DNA of 46,229 bases, taken from a virus. The position numbers and the translations under genes are program-made. The notes beneath the pieces were generated by a model. That model was not told the origin of the DNA, did not search any database, and saw nothing but the letters and a program-made list of their open reading frames with translations. Below, piece by piece: positions 1 through 5,849 of the stretch. The stretch covers positions 1-46,229 of the IMG/VR virus record IMGVR_UViG_3300032293_000850; one strand, given 5' to 3'. Within the stretch, counting starts at the first letter, position 1. Every line of letters begins with the position of its first letter.

Positions 1-1809
1 ATATATTTTAACTCCTTCTTTTTTACCTTTAACAGCAATACAATCCAATTCAACAACAGAATATTCATCTTTTACTTGTTCAGCTGTGAGTGGTCCAAGA
101 ATAATTTTAACACCATAGGGTTTACTTTGTCCTTCAAGTCTTGATGCTAAATTGACCGAATCACCAAGACAAGTGTAATCAAATCGTTGACTTGAACCCA
201 TATTACCAACAACAACGGTGCCTGTATTAATACCTAAACCCATACCAAAGGCAGGAATACCTTCTTGCTCAATTTCTCTATTAAATTCATCTAAACTATT
301 CATCATCTGTAATGCAGTTTTAACTGCCATCTTAGCATGATTGGGTTCATCTACAGGTGCGTTCCAAAATGCCATTTGAGCATCACCAATATATTTGTCT
401 AATGTTCCATTGTTCTCTATAATCTTTGCTGTCATTGCAGTCATGTATCGATTCATAATCTTAGTAAGACCTTGAACATCTTTACCATAGTGTTCGGAAA
501 TTGTTGTAAATCCACGAACATCCGTAAACATAATAGAAAGTTCTCTTGATTCTCCACCAAGAACTAACAGTTCTGGATTCTTCTGCAATTTTTCTACTAG
601 TGCTGGAGACAAATATGTTCCAAATTGTTTTTTGATTTGGAGTTTTTGTTTGAGCTCGGACAAAAATTTGACTGTGTATCCATGAGCGTAACAAAGCGTA
701 ATGGTGAGTATAGGAAATACAGCATCAAAAAGATATTGGTGTCCCAAAAATAATTGTTTGGTGCCAAAGTAAGTAAATACGGCAATTGTGATTGGTGCGA
801 TGTATCCATGCGTATACCTCGTAAAGAAAAGAGCTAATAAGCAAGCAATAAATGTATATAATATTTCTGCACCGTCAGCATAATCTGTTCGAGATATATT
901 AGTACCTGAAATTACAGTATCTAATACGGCTGCTTGTAAATAATGTGGATAGACTGACCCCATAGATGTTCCGACAGGGTTGTTAAGACCCTTTGCGGTA
1001 ACACCGATGATGACAATTCCTCCTTTGAAATCATTGGGTAAGTTGTTGGCACTATGTTGAATTGGTTTTGTTGACCAGTCAACCCAAATTCGACCCATGT
1101 TGTCCGTTGTAATTTTACCAAATTTTGGAATTCTGACGGCTTCGATTCCGTATTCAGTAACTTTGACTTGGAAACTTGGGTCTCCGCTGGCGACCCGCAA
1201 TGTTTCAAGACTAATGCTCGGATACAACTTTTGTTGTGAGCTGACGACCATAGGAACTCGTCTGGTAACGCCATCAAGTTCTGGTAAGGTATTAACAATG
1301 CCAACGCCAGCAGCAGTTGAATTAAATGATTGTATATTAGGTTCAATGTTTTCATATTTTATTCCTACATCTTCACCACCAATTACGGAAACACCTGGCC
1401 TAAATGGTGTATGTTTCTGTTTGAAGTGTGTGTCATTTGTGCCTGTATGTGGTATAACAACAGGAACTTGTTTAAATGTTTGTGCTAAATCCAAATCTTG
1501 ACCAAAACGGTCAGACTCAGGCATATAGATATTAAAGACAACCAGCCCAGCACCACGAGCATAAACATCATTAATAAGTTTGGAATATTCTCTGCGAGGG
1601 AACGGGAATTGTCCTTTTTGTCGAATAGTTTCGTCATCTATATTTACAACATGTACCTGTTGAGATACAGTTGTCTCCTTTGAGGTTATTAATTGGTCGA
1701 AATAACGAAGTCGAACAGATTCCAAAAAAATAGGGTCTGCAATCCGTATGGCAAGTAATAACAACAATGTGATTACAGCTGTCCATGGAGAGAATAATAT
1801 TTTTTTCAT
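1..1809 (-). CDS. CHASE2-domain class III adenylate cyclase (3' end beyond window)
   Basis: This reading frame is open from its ATG at 1809 to the window edge (603 codons, no stop). The order is an N-terminal membrane segment (about residues 10-25), a CHASE2-type extracytoplasmic sensor (about 30-320), a hydrophobic block of probably three membrane segments (about 330-405), then a class III cyclase domain (about 420 onwards). The expected catalytic residues are all visible: metal aspartates D430 (FTDVRGF) and D476 (KYIGDA), adenine-selecting K472 and D544 (FDYTCLGD), and transition-state N553 and R557 (VNLASRLEG). The K/D pair predicts ATP rather than GTP as substrate, giving cAMP. Its ATG overlaps the stop of the upstream FecR gene (ATGA), so the two are translationally coupled. 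FecR proteins and CHASE2 cyclases are often neighbours in bacteria. An active cyclase in a phage is unusual; activity is inferred, not shown. Confidence 0.9.
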   Translation of the reverse strand, partial: MKKILFSPWTAVITLLLLLAIRIADPIFLESVRLRYFDQLITSKETTVSQQVHVVNIDDETIRQKGQFPFPRREYSKLINDVYARGAGLVVFNIYMPESDRFGQDLDLAQTFKQVPVVIPHTGTNDTHFKQKHTPFRPGVSVIGGEDVGIKYENIEPNIQSFNSTAAGVGIVNTLPELDGVTRRVPMVVSSQQKLYPSISLETLRVASGDPSFQVKVTEYGIEAVRIPKFGKITTDNMGRIWVDWSTKPIQHSANNLPNDFKGGIVIIGVTAKGLNNPVGTSMGSVYPHYLQAAVLDTVISGTNISRTDYADGAEILYTFIACLLALFFTRYTHGYIAPITIAVFTYFGTKQLFLGHQYLFDAVFPILTITLCYAHGYTVKFLSELKQKLQIKKQFGTYLSPALVEKLQKNPELLVLGGESRELSIMFTDVRGFTTISEHYGKDVQGLTKIMNRYMTAMTAKIIENNGTLDKYIGDAQMAFWNAPVDEPNHAKMAVKTALQMMNSLDEFNREIEQEGIPAFGMGLGINTGTVVVGNMGSSQRFDYTCLGDSVNLASRLEGQSKPYGVKIILGPLTAEQVKDEYSVVELDCIAVKGKKEGVKIY

Positions 1810-2876
1810 TTTTGTATAATAGTAATGTTAGTTGTACCACCAGTATTAACTTTTTGGTATATTGGCGAACTATCTTGTGTAATATTTAGTACGAGGTTGG
1901 ATTCTCTATTTACCGTTACGATTGCCGTGTGAGCCGCAACCTTCATTAATATCAACTTACCATCTTCAGTTACAGCATATTTTAATCCACTTCCCTCATT
2001 GTATCCTGGAAGCATAGTACTTTGTTCTAATATAGATTCCTGTGACGCTGATAATGCTCTATTGCTCTCATCGAGCATATTTGGTAATAGATCGACATCG
2101 AGGTAATTCATGCCCAATAAATCATATATTAGGTAATCTTTATTCAACTCATCGAACTTTAATAAATCTTTATCCAAAAAGTTTACATCAAGCGGATTAA
2201 TTTTATTGTTGGATAATTTATCTTCTTCTTTTATTTCTTTTGGTGGAGAAACAATTAAAAGATTGTTAATATTACTTGGATCGATTAAAACAATCACAGG
2301 AGCACTTGGTGGAGTTGATAGAGAATTGACAACTGTAGTTTGAAATGCTTGATCCATATACACCTCGCCCGCATCATTTTTTACAGAGATTGCTCCAGTA
2401 ACGCATGATTTCTTATCACAAGAGGGTAACAACATAATCATACTTCTACCCAACTCATCTACTGTCATAGAAAAGTCAGTGCCTCTAACTGCAATGGTGG
2501 CAGTAGGAGTACTCACAGCAACTTGTTGTGGATTTGTTTTTGCAATTTGACCACTAGCATAACGAGCAGTGCCCATTACAACTTTCATAGCAAGTTTTCC
2601 CGAACCTTTCTTTGGATCATACACGAAGTCATCCACCACAAGTTTTGATTGCTCAGTGATGTTGACTGTCGTGTTGTCCTCAAAGGTCAGCTTTGCTTTG
2701 GCTTTTGCAGTAATAATAGTATCATTCATCTCTACTCCAGAGCCAACCTTAGCTGAAATAGAATTTTTATTGCGTACTATCTCAGTTGGACCAGATTGTT
2801 CTGTGACCTTACCTACGGCCGCAAAACAATTATGGTTGCTGAGTAATATTAAGAGTAATGCCTGAGCCAGACGCAT
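1806..2876 (-). CDS. FecR-domain periplasmic protein with curlin-like tail
   Basis: A protein of 356 aa with an N-terminal signal peptide (hydrophobic stretch ending near CFAA). The FecR domain spans about residues 25-150: a region typical of FecR/SH3-like beta repeats, then the hallmark AVRGTDFSMTVDE. FecR domains are periplasmic and are usually signal-transfer or surface-associated modules. The middle (about 200-270) is rich in Leu, Asp and Asn. The last 30 or so residues (LNITQDSS ... TNITIIQK) look like a curlin repeat, linking it to the preceding gene. Its start lies inside the end of the curlin-like gene (47-nt overlap) and its stop overlaps the cyclase start. It could couple curli assembly to the CHASE2 cyclase; that role is inference. 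Confidence 0.8.
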   Translation of the reverse strand: MRLAQALLLILLSNHNCFAAVGKVTEQSGPTEIVRNKNSISAKVGSGVEMNDTIITAKAKAKLTFEDNTTVNITEQSKLVVDDFVYDPKKGSGKLAMKVVMGTARYASGQIAKTNPQQVAVSTPTATIAVRGTDFSMTVDELGRSMIMLLPSCDKKSCVTGAISVKNDAGEVYMDQAFQTTVVNSLSTPPSAPVIVLIDPSNINNLLIVSPPKEIKEEDKLSNNKINPLDVNFLDKDLLKFDELNKDYLIYDLLGMNYLDVDLLPNMLDESNRALSASQESILEQSTMLPGYNEGSGLKYAVTEDGKLILMKVAAHTAIVTVNRESNLVLNITQDSSPIYQKVNTGGTTNITIIQK

Positions 2877-3468
2877 TTACAGTACTTTGTTGCACTATCG
2901 CACCACTCTGTGTCACATTAATATTATTAGTTGCACCAGATGTTGCCAATGAGTTTACGGTAATATCGGCTTGATGAGAACCGCCTGTAGCACTATGAGT
3001 AATGTTGGTATAATCTCCAACAATACTTACAACGCTGCGTTGATTTCCACCTGAACCGAGAGCTTGAGTTACTGTATTATTATCACCTTGAATAGTGGTG
3101 GTAATTGTTGCACCAGAACACCCAGCAGAACTAGAAGTTCCACATGTAATCGATTGTATATTTGTGCTACCAACTGTTGATAATGTAACAGCTGCAGCAC
3201 TTCCATTTACTGTCATGTCCAATTCATTATTAGATCCTTGTTGAGTAATAGTAGCAGCAACCGAGTCACCATAAATGATGGCCGGATTTAACAATGTACC
3301 AATTCGGTTATCGGAACCGTCTTGTGTTATGTTGATTGTTGCACTATCACCGCTTTGGTCTAAATATAATTCATTTGCCTTAACGATATTCAAACCAAGA
3401 ACAGTCATTAATACTACTGCGAGTACTTTGCTCGACAACCCGCAAACGCCTGTCGTTCTAGTTTTCAT
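2830..3468 (-). CDS. Curlin-repeat secreted protein (CsgA/CsgB-like)
   Basis: A protein of 212 aa with a signal peptide (basic start, hydrophobic core about residues 13-28, cleavage near VKA). The mature part is rich in Asn, Gln, Ser, Thr and Gly and contains degenerate curlin-type strands with Asn/Gln ladders: INITQDGSDNRIG, ATITQQGSNNELD, TTIQGDNNTVTQ, YTNITHSATGG, NNINVTQSG and LNITQQP. In curli, such repeats (N-x5-Q-x4-N-x5-Q type) form stacked beta-strand-turn-beta-strand amyloid. The repeats here are irregular, and two Cys (in SITCGTSSSAGC) are unusual for curlins. It sits directly downstream of csgG in the same operon, so it is the likely cargo of that channel. It could instead be a non-amyloid adhesin built from the same repeat. 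Confidence 0.75.
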   Translation of the reverse strand: MKTRTTGVCGLSSKVLAVVLMTVLGLNIVKANELYLDQSGDSATINITQDGSDNRIGTLLNPAIIYGDSVAATITQQGSNNELDMTVNGSAAAVTLSTVGSTNIQSITCGTSSSAGCSGATITTTIQGDNNTVTQALGSGGNQRSVVSIVGDYTNITHSATGGSHQADITVNSLATSGATNNINVTQSGAIVQQSTVNASGSGITLNITQQP

Positions 3469-4247
3469 TTGTTTTCCTTTTTAAATTTCCAGATACCTTT
3501 TCTTTCTCCTTCCATAATCAACTCGTATACGCCTTGTTCAATGGCAACTCGAACAGCATATGTTGTTGGTTCATTCAATGCAGCGCCATTTTCTAATTCA
3601 AGTGATTTTGTTCCTTGGTCAACAAATCTTAAAACTCCTACATTGTGAGCGGTACTGTAAATAGTTTTTGATACAGCAGTCGTCAGCAATACTTCTCCTG
3701 ACGCCACACTTACGATTCTTAATGAAATGACTACTTCATCCACTCGATATTGTTGACTACCACCAATTCCTAAAAATCGTGCTCCATTTCCGCCTGAACG
3801 AATATTGGTATCATAACCAACTATACCACCTTCAATTACTATACCAGCAACAGACAATGGCCTTAAAGGCTTTGCATCTTTACCTTCATATACGTCACGC
3901 TGATTGCGTATTAGTTGTCTTTCTTTGATAAGATTATCGAGACCAACTCGTTCAACAACTTTAAACCATCCTTTAGAATCCTGTAGTGCTTTAATTAAAA
4001 ACACTTCAGATCCTTGTGTAACTGCGGAAGAAAATAACGCCAATCTTTCGCTTGATTTTTTTTGGCCAGTTAAATCTCTAAACCCATAAACTGCCATAGT
4101 TAATGGAGGACCATCAAGTTCTGGCAATCTTTCTACTAATGATTTTCGTGGCTCAAGTTTTATTGGTTCTTCTTGAGATGCCATCATGTGAATGTTTGCA
4201 CATCCAGATAACATAGTAATTATGAATAACACTATAAGTTTATTCAT
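3465..4247 (-). CDS. csgG: CsgG-family curli secretion channel lipoprotein
   Basis: A protein of 260 aa, near the usual CsgG length. It has a lipoprotein signal with lipobox MLSGC (Cys16), so the mature protein should be lipidated and placed in the outer membrane, where CsgG forms a nonameric beta-barrel that exports curlins. Family blocks are clear: AVYGFRDLTGQ, ALQDSKGWFKVVER, GLDNLIKERQ, EGGIVGYDTN, RSGGNGARFLGIGG, LRIVSVASGEVL and NEPTTYAVRVAIEQGVYELI. By eye, the E. coli pore-constriction segment (Tyr51, Asn55, Phe56) aligns with SERLALFS, so only the Phe seems kept. It starts 2 nt after csgF and overlaps the curlin-like gene by 4 nt. CsgG homologues are known in HTVC008M-like phages. 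Confidence 0.93.
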   Translation of the reverse strand: MNKLIVLFIITMLSGCANIHMMASQEEPIKLEPRKSLVERLPELDGPPLTMAVYGFRDLTGQKKSSERLALFSSAVTQGSEVFLIKALQDSKGWFKVVERVGLDNLIKERQLIRNQRDVYEGKDAKPLRPLSVAGIVIEGGIVGYDTNIRSGGNGARFLGIGGSQQYRVDEVVISLRIVSVASGEVLLTTAVSKTIYSTAHNVGVLRFVDQGTKSLELENGAALNEPTTYAVRVAIEQGVYELIMEGERKGIWKFKKENK

Positions 4248-4248
4248 A

Positions 4249-4695
4249 TTAAAATGAAAATGAGGCTATGGGAACAGTAATGTCGGTTCGATTCCCGTTG
4301 GTTTCAGTGATTGTTAATGTGACATCAACTCCGGTTTTAACCCAAGAAATATTTGTTCCTTGAAAATCCAGAGAACCCGAAGTACCGCCACCTTCGGCAA
4401 ACATTGCGTCAGCTAATTGTTTTGATAACTGTGCGTAAATACGAGATTCTACATTAACCAAAAACTTTGATAAATTTGTATTTTTTGATTCTCGTTCAGC
4501 TTTATCAGAAGCTGCTTTTTGTTCATCTTTAATTTTTGCTTTACGTTGTGCTTCAATTGTTTCAATAGTTAAAACATGGGTTGACCAACCTATACCATTA
4601 AAAGCGGGTGAATTGAATTGATGAATTAACTCAGATGCATATGAATTTGAACTAATCAGTAGGAGGATTACTAGAATCTTTTTTATGTTTTTCAT
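4249..4695 (-). CDS. csgF: CsgF-family curli assembly protein
   Basis: A protein of 148 aa with a signal peptide (cleavage near NSYA-S). The mature N-terminus ELIHQFNSPAFNG resembles the CsgF N-terminus (aromatic, Asn-Pro-x-Phe-Gly), the part of CsgF that inserts in the CsgG barrel and forms a second constriction. A charged linker (about residues 50-75) follows, then a C-terminal beta-rich part (VDVTLTITETNGNRTDITV) matching the CsgF tail. In bacteria CsgF sits at the cell surface and links nucleation to the pore. It is immediately upstream of csgG, and its start overlaps the end of the upstream membrane-protein gene by 44 nt. No csgE, csgC or csgD is visible in the window. Confidence 0.82.
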   Translation of the reverse strand: MKNIKKILVILLLISSNSYASELIHQFNSPAFNGIGWSTHVLTIETIEAQRKAKIKDEQKAASDKAERESKNTNLSKFLVNVESRIYAQLSKQLADAMFAEGGGTSGSLDFQGTNISWVKTGVDVTLTITETNGNRTDITVPIASFSF

Positions 4696-4930
4696 CTTCT
4701 TTAATTTCTCGCATCATTAATACGATGTTAATTTTCTGATTCAATCTTATCAAATCATTATCTAACATCCTGACACGGTCAATCAAGGCAATCAAAACAC
4801 CACTGGCTTCACTAAGAACGGGTTTAATTTCTTTTGTTACCCAAGTCCACACATAATAAATGAAGTAACCCATGCCACCAGCAGCAACAATTGGGAAACC
4901 ATATTTGTTAACTAATTCTACTATATCCAT
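4652..4930 (-). CDS. Small membrane protein, paralogue of the 5123-5401 protein
   Basis: A protein of 92 aa. The N-terminus has one membrane segment (about residues 10-30: GFPIVAAGGMGYFIYYVWTW). An amphipathic, likely coiled-coil part (about 40-75) and a short charged tail follow. It shares layout and residues with the 92-aa product at 5123-5401 (GFP..AA...GYF, then SG.. .ALIDRV/ALDNRV and a LIRL/VIRI block), so the two are duplicates. Its size and layout resemble holin-like BhlA/UviB-type proteins, but that is only a structural comparison. It overlaps csgF by 44 nt. Confidence 0.7.
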   Translation of the reverse strand: MDIVELVNKYGFPIVAAGGMGYFIYYVWTWVTKEIKPVLSEASGVLIALIDRVRMLDNDLIRLNQKINIVLMMREIKEDEKHKKDSSNPPTD

Positions 4931-4936
4931 TTTTTA

Positions 4937-5122
4937 TTAATGTCTTTTTACAAAGGACACACGACCAGTCGAACCAACTTTTATTTCAAACAAATCTCCT
5001 TGTTTCCAAGATGCTGGTAAATTACCATAAACATTTTCATTTGTTTGTTCTTTTAATTTTAAATCTCTGTCAAGAATAAGAGCATTTTCTCCAATATCTA
5101 GAACATAGTCTACATACATCAT
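4937..5122 (-). CDS. Conserved small protein of unknown function
   Basis: A protein of 61 aa lying between the two paralogous membrane-protein genes. It starts directly after the stop of the upstream gene and ends 6 nt before the next. It has no signal peptide or membrane segment. The C-terminal part (QGDLFEIKVGSTGRVSFVKR) reads like two or three beta strands of a small barrel. I do not recognise the family; its tight position in the late operon supports it being real. Confidence 0.6.
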   Translation of the reverse strand: MMYVDYVLDIGENALILDRDLKLKEQTNENVYGNLPASWKQGDLFEIKVGSTGRVSFVKRH

Positions 5123-5401
5123 TTAATCTCTCCTAGCATCATTCTTGCCGTCTGCACGAGCAATACGGTCGATATCAGGTTTGACACCCATAGCACTTGA
5201 CATTAGAGTATCAATTCTGATAACATCATGGTTCATTGTTTTAACACGATTGTCTAAGGCGGTAATAATACCACTTAAACTTTTGACAGAACCGGTAACA
5301 CCGGCCAGAATAAATTTTAGAGTTAGGAACACAAAGTAACCTGCCGCAAACGCTGCGGCCATTGGGAAACCTAATTCGGCAACAATCTTAAAAAAGTCCA
5401 T
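5123..5401 (-). CDS. Small membrane protein, first gene of the leftward late operon
   Basis: A protein of 92 aa. One hydrophobic N-terminal segment (about residues 8-32, GFPMAAAFAAGYFVFLTLKF) is followed by an amphipathic helix with a heptad-like LSGIITALDNRVKTMNHDV and a charged C-terminus. It is a paralogue of the product at 4652-4930. It is the first gene after the minus-strand late promoter at 5472-5479, 71 nt from that promoter to its ATG. A holin-like or channel-partner role beside csgF/csgG is plausible but unproven. Confidence 0.7.
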   Translation of the reverse strand: MDFFKIVAELGFPMAAAFAAGYFVFLTLKFILAGVTGSVKSLSGIITALDNRVKTMNHDVIRIDTLMSSAMGVKPDIDRIARADGKNDARRD

Positions 5402-5471
5402 TTTTATATTGACAATCGTTGGTTATTGATATATAATCAGTAAATCATCAATATAAATTTCAGTACACACT

Positions 5472-5479
5472 TATTTATA
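5472..5479 (-). promoter_or_regulatory. T4-type late promoter for the curli operon
   Basis: On the minus strand these bases read TATAAATA, a perfect match to the T4 late promoter element recognised by gp55-programmed RNA polymerase. It lies in the divergent gap and points towards the leftward operon, 71 nt before its first ATG. No other promoter-like element of similar quality is visible upstream of that operon. Confidence 0.7.
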
Positions 5480-5485
5480 CCAAAT

Positions 5486-5513
5486 TTGATGTGCATTAAA
5501 TAACTTTTAAATA
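5486..5513 (+). promoter_or_regulatory. Possible sigma70-like promoter for the rightward replication genes
   Basis: TTGATG (5486-5491), 16 nt, then TAAATA (5508-5513), 24 nt before the ATG of the first rightward gene, which has a GGAG ribosome site. It fits an early promoter for the polymerase operon, but the sequence is AT-rich and the match is only moderate. Confidence 0.35.
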
Positions 5514-5536
5514 TATTCGCTCTGGAGATAATAACT

Positions 5537-5848
5537 ATGAAAATTTTAGCACTTAAACTAATAACTGGTGAAGATGTACTTGGAGAGATTGAATCTGAAT
5601 CTGAAACTGAATTTGTGATAACCAATCCTGTTGGTATCGCTGTGGTTCGTGGTAAAGACGGGCAACCATCTGTGGGATTCGCACCATTTCCCATTCATGC
5701 CGAACAAAAAACAAATGCCGTGGTTGCCTTAGCTAAGAAGAATGTAGTATACTCCTATGTTCCTGCGGAAGATTTTATCACGAACTACAATCAAATTTTT
5801 GGTTCTGGTATTGTTCTTCCTCCACAAAAAACTTTAATTACAGGTTAA
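5537..5848 (+). CDS. Conserved phage protein, possible Sm-like fold
   Basis: A protein of 103 aa and first gene of the rightward cluster, with GGAG upstream of the ATG. The N-terminus (LKLITGEDVLGEIESESETE, then NPVGI) resembles the strand-turn pattern of Sm/Lsm-like barrels, in which TGE-x-hydrophobic-G is typical. The rest (PFPIHAEQK, VVYSYVPAEDF, IFGSGIVLPPQ) is like proteins commonly found beside gp43 in T4-like cyanophages. The function is not known. It ends 1 nt before the TTG start of DNA polymerase. Confidence 0.75.
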   Translation: MKILALKLITGEDVLGEIESESETEFVITNPVGIAVVRGKDGQPSVGFAPFPIHAEQKTNAVVALAKKNVVYSYVPAEDFITNYNQIFGSGIVLPPQKTLITG

Positions 5849-5849
5849 A

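Noticed and set aside
921-1355. 144-codon minus-strand frame with a hydrophobic start
   Set aside because: It overlaps the cyclase gene in another frame; the cyclase frame is the one that encodes the CHASE2 domain.
1097-1501. 134-codon plus-strand frame opposite the cyclase gene
   Set aside because: It lies antisense to the CHASE2 domain, whose frame shows clear family motifs; no ribosome site or recognisable product.
4285-4295. GGTTCGATTCC, resembling a tRNA T-arm
   Set aside because: It lies inside csgF on the other strand; no matching acceptor stem, D-arm or anticodon arm could be found around it.
1-5401. Left end as host chromosome joined by misassembly
   Set aside because: Gene spacing and base composition match the rest, a perfect phage late promoter faces the operon, and csgG/csgF are known in related phages. 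It remains to be confirmed with reads across 5401-5537.
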